DNA from: Acetobacter cibinongensis
Lineage (GTDB): Bacteria; Pseudomonadota; Alphaproteobacteria; Acetobacterales; Acetobacteraceae
Length of the DNA: 64,000 nt
Direction of reading: 5' to 3'
Assembly: GCF_000963925.1 (NCBI RefSeq)
Contig: NZ_BAMV01000006.1
Location: 23,932 to 87,931 of the forward strand
Both the position numbers and the translations under genes were made by a program. The notes under the pieces were generated by a model. It did not search any database. It worked only from the letters and a program-made list of their open reading frames with translations, and was not told the DNA's origin. Each line of letters opens with the position of its first letter. Positions within the stretch are counted from its first letter, which is position 1. Below are positions 14,593-21,460 of the stretch, one piece after another.

Positions 14593-16800
14593 ATGTCCCT
14601 TCGGCTGGCTACTGCTCGCAGATATCACGCCCGCATGGCTTTGGCTGGGTTGCTTTCCAGTACGGCAGTGCTGGTGGCTCTGCCAGTTCAGGCGCAAACT
14701 CAAACACAGTCCACACAGCAACAGCAGGAGACGTCTGAGGCCAAGCGGGATGAGCAGATTGTGGTGAAAGCCAAGCGCCGTAACCAGATGGAGGTTATCA
14801 GCGGCGGGCAGCTTGGGGCACTGGGCACCAAACGTGGTCTGGATGTGCCGTTTAATATCCGCAGCTACACGTCCAGCCTTATCCTGAACCAGCAGTCTCA
14901 GACATTGGGGGAGGTTCTGGAGAACGATCCATCCGTAAGAACAACCTACGGTTATGGCAACTTTTCAGAAATGTTCATCATTCGCGGACTGGTGCTGAAT
15001 GGGGATGATATTTCCATTAACGGACTGTATGGCATCACACCGCGGCAACTTGTGTCCCCTCAGCTTTATGATCAGGTGCAGGTGTTAAACGGGGCCAGTG
15101 CGTTCCTCAACGGTGCAGCACCCAGTGGGTCCGCTATTGGCGGGAACATTAATCTGATGTTCAAACATGCTGAAAACACCCCGCTTACCCGCATAACCGG
15201 TGATTACACCAGTAAGGCCCTTGGCGGTGGCGCATTGGATGTGGGGCGCCGTTTTGGGCGTGACAAGGCTTATGGTCTGCGGTTGAACGTAGCCGGGCGC
15301 TCGGGCGAGGACGCTATCGAGCACGAGCGGCGGCATAGTGTGGCGCTGGGTGCAGATTTTGACTGGCATAACGAGACCACACGTGTGTCTGTCGATATGA
15401 ACTTTCAGAATCAGGGTGTAGACTGGGGCCGCCCTGGCGTTTTTCTGGCAAGTGGTGTCACGCAGGTGCCACGTGCTCCCTCGGCGGGCAAAAATTACGG
15501 ACAGCCTTGGTCTTACAATGACCTGAACTATATTTTTGGTATGCTCAATGTCGAGCACGATTTATCCAAGCACGTGACGCTTTATGGTGCTTTTGGTGGA
15601 TTGGGTAGTAATGAAAAAGGGACGTACTCATCCCTTACAGTCAACAATGCGGCAACGGGTAGTGGCACATACGGCAGCATGTATGTGCCCTACGTACAAA
15701 CCAACGAAAGTACGCGTGCTGGCGTAAGAGCGCATTTTGACACAGGGCCAATTCGGCACGAGGTCAATGCCGGTGGGTCTGCCCTGTGGTCTGAAACGGA
15801 TACGGCCTACGCTATGGCGTGGGGCACGTCTGCCACGGGTAATCTGTATCATCCCGTTTATTCCGCGCCTTTGGTGCAGAATTTTGTTGGCGGCAACACC
15901 AGTAATCCAACACGCACTGCCAATACACGCCTTTATAGTCTATTCTTTTCCGATACCATGACGTTCTGGAAAGATCGTATCGCATTGACGGCAGGGTTCC
16001 GTTACCAGAATATGCTGATTAATGGCTATGACTATAACACCACAGCCATGACCAGCCATTATAATCAGGATGCCATAACACCTGTGGTGGGTCTTGTTAT
16101 TCACCCAACCCGTCAGACGTCCCTGTATTTTAACCGTATTGAAGGCCTATCCCAAGCGCCTACGGCCAGTGGTAACGTCATTAATGTCGGTCAGGTGTTC
16201 CCGCCGTATCAGAGCGTGCAATATGAAGTGGGGGCCAAGTATGATGTTGGCCGTTTTAGTACCACACTCGCCTTTTTTCAGGTTTCGCAGCAAAACAGCT
16301 ATACGGAGCCTTACGGTAATTCCGGCGCGCTTATATATCGCAATGACGGAATGCAGCGGAACCGCGGTGCCGAGCTGAGCATTAATGGCCAGATTATACG
16401 TGGTTTGCGTTTTAACGGTGGGGCAACGCTGATTGATGCCAACCTGACGCGCACATCAGGGGGCACAAACAATGGCCATACAGCTATTGGCGTGCCGAAT
16501 TATACCATTAACGGTAATCTGGAATATGACCTGCCCTTCCTTAAAGGGGGAACGCTGGTCGGGCGTGTGGTAAACACGGGTAAGCAGTGGGTTAATACAG
16601 CCAACACCGCGCATTTGCCTGTCTGGACCCGGTTTGATCTTGCTGCCCGTTACACATTTGCTGTGCAGCATAAACCGATGACACTACGTTTTGGCGTCGA
16701 TAATCTTGCAAACACACGGTACTGGGCTTCATCTTTTAATGGCTACCTGCTTCAGGGGCAGCCGCGTACGTTCAAGTTTTCGGTCTCCGCAGACCTGTAA
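14593..16800 (+). CDS. TonB-dependent siderophore receptor
   Basis: A 735-residue outer-membrane receptor. After a signal peptide (cleavage near VQAQT) comes a Gln-rich linker, then a possible TonB box (EQIVVKAKR). The plug domain covers about residues 75-195 (FIIRGLVLNGDDISINGLYG; PQLYDQVQVLNGASAFLNG; GSAIGGNINLMFKHA). A 22-strand barrel follows, with typical motifs such as VRAHFDTGPIRHEVNAGGSALW, YEVGAKYDVGRFSTTLAFF and FDLAARYTFAV, and the end LRFGVDNLANTRYWASSF. The final residue is Leu, not the usual aromatic residue. It takes up a ferric siderophore with energy from TonB-ExbBD; the ligand cannot be told by eye. It is divergent from the PepSY operon. Confidence 0.95.
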   Translation: MSLRLATARRYHARMALAGLLSSTAVLVALPVQAQTQTQSTQQQQETSEAKRDEQIVVKAKRRNQMEVISGGQLGALGTKRGLDVPFNIRSYTSSLILNQQSQTLGEVLENDPSVRTTYGYGNFSEMFIIRGLVLNGDDISINGLYGITPRQLVSPQLYDQVQVLNGASAFLNGAAPSGSAIGGNINLMFKHAENTPLTRITGDYTSKALGGGALDVGRRFGRDKAYGLRLNVAGRSGEDAIEHERRHSVALGADFDWHNETTRVSVDMNFQNQGVDWGRPGVFLASGVTQVPRAPSAGKNYGQPWSYNDLNYIFGMLNVEHDLSKHVTLYGAFGGLGSNEKGTYSSLTVNNAATGSGTYGSMYVPYVQTNESTRAGVRAHFDTGPIRHEVNAGGSALWSETDTAYAMAWGTSATGNLYHPVYSAPLVQNFVGGNTSNPTRTANTRLYSLFFSDTMTFWKDRIALTAGFRYQNMLINGYDYNTTAMTSHYNQDAITPVVGLVIHPTRQTSLYFNRIEGLSQAPTASGNVINVGQVFPPYQSVQYEVGAKYDVGRFSTTLAFFQVSQQNSYTEPYGNSGALIYRNDGMQRNRGAELSINGQIIRGLRFNGGATLIDANLTRTSGGTNNGHTAIGVPNYTINGNLEYDLPFLKGGTLVGRVVNTGKQWVNTANTAHLPVWTRFDLAARYTFAVQHKPMTLRFGVDNLANTRYWASSFNGYLLQGQPRTFKFSVSADL

Positions 16801-16918
16801 GAATGGGTGCGTAGGGAGGGCTTTTCCCTCTCTCCTTCCGCGTTGTTGTGCTGCGTGGTCATGCGTAAGACGGAAGCAGTCTGGAAGATGGGCGGATGCC
16901 CCTTTTTCTTCCGTATCT

Positions 16919-16951
16919 AAAGCCACCCTTTGGGTGGCTTTTTCTGTTTTA
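16919..16951 (+). terminator. Intrinsic terminator after the TonB receptor
   Basis: AAAGCCACCC pairs perfectly with GGGTGGCTTT around a TTT loop, followed by TTTCTGTTTT. It lies about 120 nt after the receptor stop and 10 nt before the next gene, separating the two transcripts. Confidence 0.85.
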
Positions 16952-16962
16952 GGTAAGAAAAA

Positions 16963-17361
16963 ATGCAGGAGAACCGATGTGCCACAGCGGAGGAAGTTGC
17001 TCTTTTACGGGAGCGTGTTGCGCGGGTGGAAGGGGCGCATGACTATTTGCAAACGGGGCTGGACGCGCTGCTGCGACAGTTTGCAGATTTGCGGCGTGAC
17101 CTGACACAGTCCGTTGATGAAAATGCCAGCCGTACACGCCATGAAATTATGGGCAGGGTTGAAGCAATAGGCCGTATGGCACAGCAGAGAGATACGGCGG
17201 TCTCGGACCGTTTGGCCCGTATTGAAGGCGGTATCCGGCTGGCAAATTGGATAACAGCCACGCTCATGACCATCGCAACGGCGGTGCTCGGCTGGTCGCA
17301 ACTGGGGGAAGCCCTGTGGCATTTCCTGATCAGTTTAGTGAACCACCCTGGCGCATTTTAA
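16963..17361 (+). CDS. Coiled-coil protein with one C-terminal membrane segment
   Basis: A 132-residue protein. Residues 8-95 are a heptad-rich, charged helical region (EEVALLRERVARVEG, QFADLRRDLTQSVDENASR, HEIMGRVEAIGRMAQ). One hydrophobic segment lies at about 97-125 (ITATLMTIATAVLGW). Layout and size recall small phage-encoded accessory proteins next to holins, but there is no defining motif. The start ATG 16963 is preceded by AGGTAAGAAAAA, a weak binding site. The next gene downstream encodes a small two-span membrane protein, and the pair could be a phage lysis or membrane remnant. I do not recognise a family with confidence. Confidence 0.6.
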   Translation: MQENRCATAEEVALLRERVARVEGAHDYLQTGLDALLRQFADLRRDLTQSVDENASRTRHEIMGRVEAIGRMAQQRDTAVSDRLARIEGGIRLANWITATLMTIATAVLGWSQLGEALWHFLISLVNHPGAF

Positions 17362-17429
17362 CAGTAAATCGCCAAAAACTCCCTCACGCCAAATAAAAAC
17401 CAAATGTTTTAGTTTGTAAGGATATACCC

Positions 17430-17726
17430 ATGAAGCAAGCGCTTATTACGGGTGGCAAAATAAGTGGCATTATTACCCTTGTTCCTCTGCTGCTGGCGCA
17501 GGTTCCAGAACCCTGGGATACGCTGGTTTGCACAATTATTATCGTGTGCGGCGCACTGGCTACCGTCATTCCCGCGCCGCAGCCTCAATCTGCCTGGTCA
17601 GCGCTCTATAAGGGTGTTGCCTTTGTGGGGCTAAATTTTGGATGGGCGGCCAATCATCTGGCCGCTACTCAGGCACAGACAGCGCCGCACAACACAGAGA
17701 CCCCTGACGCTGACGGCAAAGTGTAA
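17430..17726 (+). CDS. Small two-span membrane protein (holin-like)
   Basis: A 98-residue protein with hydrophobic spans at about residues 11-25 (ISGIITLVPLLLAQV) and 30-50 (TLVCTIIIVCGALATVIPA), a third weaker one near 60-78, and a hydrophilic C-terminal tail (TAPHNTETPDADGKV). The size, spans and polar tail resemble phage holins, but many small membrane proteins look like this. ATG 17430 follows GTAAGGATATACCC, a good binding site. It sits 68 nt after the coiled-coil protein, same strand, so a two-gene unit is likely. Family not recognised. Confidence 0.6.
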   Translation: MKQALITGGKISGIITLVPLLLAQVPEPWDTLVCTIIIVCGALATVIPAPQPQSAWSALYKGVAFVGLNFGWAANHLAATQAQTAPHNTETPDADGKV

Positions 17727-17846
17727 AATTGGATTTGCAAATTTCTGTAAAAATTGAGGGTGTGTCAGGTCCAGAGATGACATCGGGCGTTATGTCACAC
17801 TACTGCGTGCAGCACGTTATTTGATGCGAAAGGGCGGGGGCGCTGC

Positions 17847-17871
17847 TTGAGGTGCGGAACATGCACCTCAA
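17847..17871. repeat. Perfect 9-bp inverted repeat
   Basis: TTGAGGTGC and GCACCTCAA are separated by 7 nt. It lies 39 nt before the 40-residue gene at 17911 with no T-run after it, so it is more likely an operator or a leader hairpin than a terminator. Confidence 0.5.
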
Positions 17872-17910
17872 ACGCGCGTTAGACTTTTCATCAGGGAAGG
17901 AAGCCAAGAG

Positions 17911-18033
17911 ATGGAAAAACTATCCAAAGACTTTCAGGCACGCCAAAAGCCGGTGGCACATCTTATTGTTATAGGCAGTGTTATCATGGCGTGGTTTCTC
18001 CTTAAGATAGCCGGTCTATTCCGCAAAAAATAG
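17911..18033 (+). CDS. Small single-span membrane protein of 40 residues
   Basis: ATG 17911 opens a 40-residue protein ending at TAG 18031-18033. It has a charged N-terminus (MEKLSKDFQARQKPVAH), one hydrophobic span (LIVIGSVIMAWFLLKIAGLF) and a basic end (RKK). An AGGGAAGGAAG stretch just upstream could bind ribosomes. A strong terminator starts 36 nt after the stop, and an inverted repeat lies 39 nt before the start, so the gene has its own transcription-unit boundaries. Function and family are unknown to me. Confidence 0.55.
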   Translation: MEKLSKDFQARQKPVAHLIVIGSVIMAWFLLKIAGLFRKK

Positions 18034-18068
18034 CCTCGGTCTTTTTATCAAAGTGCCGGTCTATAGTC

Positions 18069-18109
18069 AGAGCCCGTCAGACATTTTGCGTCTGACGGGC
18101 TCTTTTTTG
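18069..18109 (+). terminator. Strong intrinsic terminator
   Basis: AGAGCCCGTCAGAC pairs perfectly over 14 bp with GTCTGACGGGCTCT across a 7-nt loop, followed by six T. It ends the small-membrane-protein unit. Confidence 0.92.
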
Positions 18110-18418
18110 TGTTTGTGGCCATTACAGTCAGAGAGCGTGGGCTTTGTTATCTCTCAGGGCTGGAAAGCTCGGGGGTTGAGCGCTGTTCAGTCTGGTGTGC
18201 CACTTGGGTTGATGGATCATGCTTCATCCTGGCCCTACAAAGGCGATTCCTCTTTCGTACCAGAGGGATACGGTCTGTCTCGGTGGGGTTGGGATGGAAT
18301 GCACAGATGCTGCACTGGCTATCCACACGCTTATCCACGTAACCATCCGCAGAATCTGGGGATAACTGTTAAACAGTTAAGGAGGCTATAAATTGAGTTA
18401 AAAAGCCTTGAAACGACA

Positions 18419-18439
18419 AACACCGCCAGAGGCGGTGTT
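18419..18439 (-). terminator. Hairpin downstream of tRNA-Leu
   Basis: AACACCGCC pairs perfectly with GGCGGTGTT around a 3-nt loop. Read on the minus strand it lies about 60 nt after the tRNA-Leu 3' end and is followed by TTGTCGTTTC, a poor T-run. It is probably the terminator of the tRNA transcript. Confidence 0.55.
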
Positions 18440-18476
18440 GTATAATCGTTTAACTTGTAAGCTAGCTTCAAACCAG

Positions 18477-18497
18477 AATGTTCTTTAGAAGAACATT
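18477..18497. repeat. Perfect 9-bp inverted repeat touching tRNA-Leu
   Basis: AATGTTCTT and AAGAACATT flank TAG and end exactly at the encoded CCA of tRNA-Leu (18498). In the tRNA precursor this forms a hairpin immediately after CCA. It could guide 3' processing, or be half of a recombination site. Confidence 0.6.
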
Positions 18498-18584
18498 TGG
18501 TGCCCAGAAGAAGACTCGAACTTCCACAACCTTTCGGTCACAGGTACCTGAAACCTGCGCGTCTACCAATTCCGCCATCTGGGC
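18498..18584 (-). tRNA. tRNA-Leu (anticodon CAG)
   Basis: An 87-nt class II tRNA with a long variable arm. The acceptor stem GCCCAGA pairs with TCTGGGC and the CCA is encoded. The anticodon loop TTCAGGT gives CAG, which reads CTG. The T-arm is GTTCGAGTC. A promoter (TTGACG, 17 bp, TAAACC) lies upstream on the minus strand. Confidence 0.95.
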
Positions 18585-18623
18585 TCAAATGGCAACCCGG
18601 AGTGTTCCGGGTTGGTGAAGCGG

Positions 18624-18652
18624 GGTTTACCCTGACCCGGTGGGGGCGTCAA
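18624..18652 (-). promoter_or_regulatory. Predicted promoter of tRNA-Leu
   Basis: Minus-strand TTGACG (647-652 of 18,000s) and TAAACC (18624-18629) are spaced exactly 17 bp. The -10 lies 39 nt before the tRNA 5' end. The same -10 hexamer and spacing occur before tRNA-Phe in this window. Confidence 0.55.
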
Positions 18653-18861
18653 CGGGGAAAATAACTTTTTTTGACAATTTTGTGTTTTCTGTTGGTCTGG
18701 TCGACCGGGCGGGAAAAGCGCACCCTGTTTGAGGTGGGCTGCTCCCGTACAAACGGCCCAGAAAAATAAAGACTGCATGCAGCGTCTGAGGGAGTGTGGC
18801 GTTCACGGTAAAACCCTGTGCCTTCGCAAGGGGCAGGGTGCGAGGCAAACGGAAGAGAAGC

Positions 18862-19815
18862 ATGACCACAGGTAAAATTGCGACAGTATTTGGCGGCAAC
18901 GGTTTTGTGGGCCGCTATGTTGTCCAGAACCTTGCTGAAGCTGGCTATACGGTACGCGTTGCCAGTCGTCGTCCTGACTTGGCAGCCCAGTTGCGGCCGC
19001 TGGGACGGGTGGGGCAGATAGCGCCATTTTATGCGTCTGTGCTGGATGATGAGTCTGTTCGGTTTGTTGTGCAGGGGGCGGAGACCGTTATCAATCTGGT
19101 TGCCGTGCTGGGCTCTTCTGCCCGACAGGGATTGGATGCGGTGAATGTTCAGGGCGCAGAGCGTGTGGCGCGTATGGCAGCGCAAGCCGGTGTGACACGG
19201 TTTGTGCATATGTCCGCGCTTGGTGCTGCGGCCAATGCGCCCTCTGCCTACGCGCGCAGCCGTGCAGCGGGTGAAGAGGCTGTGACAGGACATTTCCCAA
19301 CAGCAACCCTCATCCGACCCTCCGTGATTTTCGGGCCTGATGACCGGTTTTTCAATCTATTCGCCACACTGGCCCGCTATCTTCCTGTGTTGCCGGTCTA
19401 TGGAGCCAACACACGGCTTCAGCCTGTTTTTGTGGGCGATGTGGCACAGGTTGTGGCGCGTGCAGGGTGGGATGCCGCCTTGGCCGGGCAGACGTTCTCA
19501 TTGGGTGGCCCGGATATTCTGACCATGCGGGAAATTTACCAATGGGTGCTTAAGGCAACGCACCGGAGCAAGCCCCTGTTTGCGGTGCCGTCAGGGCTGG
19601 CAAAATTGCAGGCGGCCTTTTTTGAGCATTTGCCCGGCAAGCTTATCACGCGGGATCAACTCCTTATGCTCTCCCGGGACAATGTGGTGCCGCCCGGCAC
19701 TCCCGGTTTTGCTGAACTGGGTATGGTGCCCCGCAGTGTGGAGGAGTGCGTGCCGTTCTATCTGGACAGATTCCGGCCGGGCGGAGGGCGTTCAGGAACT
19801 GTTGTTATAAAATAA
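18862..19815 (+). CDS. NDUFA9-like NAD(P)-binding protein (atypical SDR)
   Basis: A 317-residue Rossmann-fold protein. ATG 18862 is preceded by GGAAGAGAAG; a longer in-frame start at 18796 adds an unlike 22 residues. The nucleotide-binding motif is VFGGNGFVGRYVVQNL, followed by VRVASRRPD and VVQGAETVINLVAVLG. VHMSALGAAANAPSAYARSRAAGEEAV places a Tyr but a weak YxxxK triad. IRPSVIFGPDDRFFNLFATLARYLPVLPVYG and a substrate-side LQPVFVGDVAQVV follow. This is the architecture of complex I NDUFA9-related proteins in Alphaproteobacteria, which bind NADPH but may not be catalytic. A leader hairpin (about 18815-18839) precedes it. Confidence 0.85.
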   Translation: MTTGKIATVFGGNGFVGRYVVQNLAEAGYTVRVASRRPDLAAQLRPLGRVGQIAPFYASVLDDESVRFVVQGAETVINLVAVLGSSARQGLDAVNVQGAERVARMAAQAGVTRFVHMSALGAAANAPSAYARSRAAGEEAVTGHFPTATLIRPSVIFGPDDRFFNLFATLARYLPVLPVYGANTRLQPVFVGDVAQVVARAGWDAALAGQTFSLGGPDILTMREIYQWVLKATHRSKPLFAVPSGLAKLQAAFFEHLPGKLITRDQLLMLSRDNVVPPGTPGFAELGMVPRSVEECVPFYLDRFRPGGGRSGTVVIK

Positions 19816-19860
19816 GGGTTTAGAGATAAATTGGTCCGAAATGATACATAATTATCTGAG

Positions 19861-19876
19861 GGATATTATATTATCC
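19861..19876. promoter_or_regulatory. AT-rich near-palindrome upstream of gltD
   Basis: GGATATTATATTATCC is a 16-bp palindrome with a single mismatched pair, within an AT-rich stretch 130 bp before gltD. It could be an operator for the glutamate synthase operon. This is inferred from symmetry and position only. Confidence 0.35.
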
Positions 19877-20008
19877 GGCATGAAATTCTGAAAAAATACA
19901 GAAAGGACAGCATTGCTGCCTTTTCAAGATGGAAGGCTACGGGCTACCTGATTTCAGCACATTTGGGCGTGGTCCGTTTGCCATGCCCTTTCGCCGGGAA
20001 GAGCCTCC

Positions 20009-21460
20009 ATGACCACACCGATGCTGAAATTTATCTCCGTTGCGCAAAAGCAGCCTGACAAGCGGACCGCACAGGTCCGCCGGGCGGACTTTGCGGAAAT
20101 TTACGAAGACTTCAGACCAGCGGATGCGGCAGATCAGGCCAGCCGGTGCTCGCAATGTGGTGTGCCATTCTGCTCCGTTCATTGCCCGTTGGGGAACAAT
20201 ATTCCCGACTGGTTGATGCTGACTGCAAATGGCAGGCTGGAGGAGGCGTATGAAGTCTCTTCAGCAACCAATTCCTTCCCCGAAATCTGTGGCCGCATCT
20301 GCCCGCAGGACCGCCTGTGTGAAGGCAACTGCGTGATTGAGCCGGGGTTTGAGAGTGTTACTATTGGTGCGGTAGAGCGCTATATTACGGATACTGCGTT
20401 TGAGAAGGGATGGGTCAAGCCAACCCGCCCGGTACGCGAGCGTACAGAATCGGTTGCCATTATCGGGGCAGGGCCAGCCGGGCTTGCTGCGGCGGACCGG
20501 TTACGGGCCAAAGGCTATCAGGTGCATGTTTATGACCGTTATGACCGCGTAGGCGGCCTGCTGGTTTATGGTATTCCCGGCTTCAAGCTGGAAAAAGAGA
20601 TTGTTGCCCGCAGGCATGCCCTGCTGGAAGAAAGCGGCGTTGTTTTTCATCTGGGTCAGGCTGTTGGTGATAGTGAAGGCGAGCTTTCCTTTGCAGCCCT
20701 GCGCCAGCAGCATCAGGCTGTGCTGATTGCAACCGGCGTTTACAAATCTCGCGAGATCGGGGGGCCGGGGGCTGGGCTGGCAGGGATTGAGCGGGCGCTT
20801 GATTATCTGACCGCATCCAACCGCCGCTCTCTGGGAGACACGTTGCCGGAGCAGGATGAATCAGCCCTTAACGCTGCCGGGAAAGACGTTGTGGTGCTGG
20901 GTGGTGGGGACACCGCTATGGACTGCGTCCGCACGGCCATTCGCCAAGGTGCAAAATCCGTAAAATGCCTTTACCGCCGTGACAAGACCAACATGCCCGG
21001 CTCTGCCCGCGAAGTGAAAAATGCGGAAGAGGAAGGTGTGGAATTTGTCTGGCTGGCAGCACCGGAAGCCTTTGTAGGTGAGGGCACGGTTACAGGTGTA
21101 CGCGCTACCCGCATGAAACTGGGTATGGCGGATGCCACAGGCCGGCAGGCTGTTGAACCGCTGGAAAACAGCTCTTTTACGCTTGAGGCAGATCTGGTCA
21201 TCAAAGCGCTGGGTTTTGACCCGGAGCCTCTGCCAGAGCAGTGGGGCCAGCAAGATCTGGCAGTGTCCCGTTGGGGTACGCTTAAGGTAGGGCAAAACAG
21301 CTTCATGACCAACCTGCCGGGTGTCTTTGCCGCTGGTGATATTGTGCGCGGCGCCAGCCTTGTTGTGTGGGCCATTCGGGATGGCCGCGACGCCGCAGAC
21401 CGTATTCACTCATGGATTCAAGAACACGCATCGGCCGAAGCCGTGGCGGAGCAGGGATAA
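20009..21460 (+). CDS. gltD: Glutamate synthase (NADPH) small subunit
   Basis: A 483-residue GltD. The N-terminal Fe-S part shows the cysteine pattern of the family: RCSQCGVPFCSVHCPLGNNIPDW and ICGRICPQDRLCEGNCVIE. A first FAD-binding Rossmann motif follows (VAIIGAGPAGLAAADRLRAKG), and an NADPH site reads VVVLGGGDTAMDCVRTAIRQGA. The C-terminal FAD motif is GVFAAGDIVRGASLVVWAIRDGRDAA. GltD passes electrons from NADPH to GltB, which makes two glutamates from 2-oxoglutarate and glutamine. Its stop codon shares bases with the gltB start (TAATG), so the subunits are translationally coupled. Confidence 0.97.
   Translation: MTTPMLKFISVAQKQPDKRTAQVRRADFAEIYEDFRPADAADQASRCSQCGVPFCSVHCPLGNNIPDWLMLTANGRLEEAYEVSSATNSFPEICGRICPQDRLCEGNCVIEPGFESVTIGAVERYITDTAFEKGWVKPTRPVRERTESVAIIGAGPAGLAAADRLRAKGYQVHVYDRYDRVGGLLVYGIPGFKLEKEIVARRHALLEESGVVFHLGQAVGDSEGELSFAALRQQHQAVLIATGVYKSREIGGPGAGLAGIERALDYLTASNRRSLGDTLPEQDESALNAAGKDVVVLGGGDTAMDCVRTAIRQGAKSVKCLYRRDKTNMPGSAREVKNAEEEGVEFVWLAAPEAFVGEGTVTGVRATRMKLGMADATGRQAVEPLENSSFTLEADLVIKALGFDPEPLPEQWGQQDLAVSRWGTLKVGQNSFMTNLPGVFAAGDIVRGASLVVWAIRDGRDAADRIHSWIQEHASAEAVAEQG

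Larger units (their letters stand above)
18110..18497. other. Gene-free region with DnaA-box-like cluster
   Basis: 388 bp with no gene I can support. Between 18319 and 18365 it has three 9-mers one base off the DnaA box TTATCCACA: CTATCCACA (18319), TTATCCACG (18331) and, on the other strand, TTATCCCCA (18357-18365). A perfect 7-bp inverted repeat (AACTGTT / AACAGTT, 18364-18378) and an AT-rich stretch follow. This could be a DnaA-regulated or replication-related site, or chance. No dnaA, hemE or parAB is in the window to support a chromosomal origin. Confidence 0.4.

Noticed and set aside
18110..18497. 6S RNA, tmRNA or other structured RNA
   Set aside because: I could not find the defining helices or the tmRNA acceptor ends; only local hairpins are visible.
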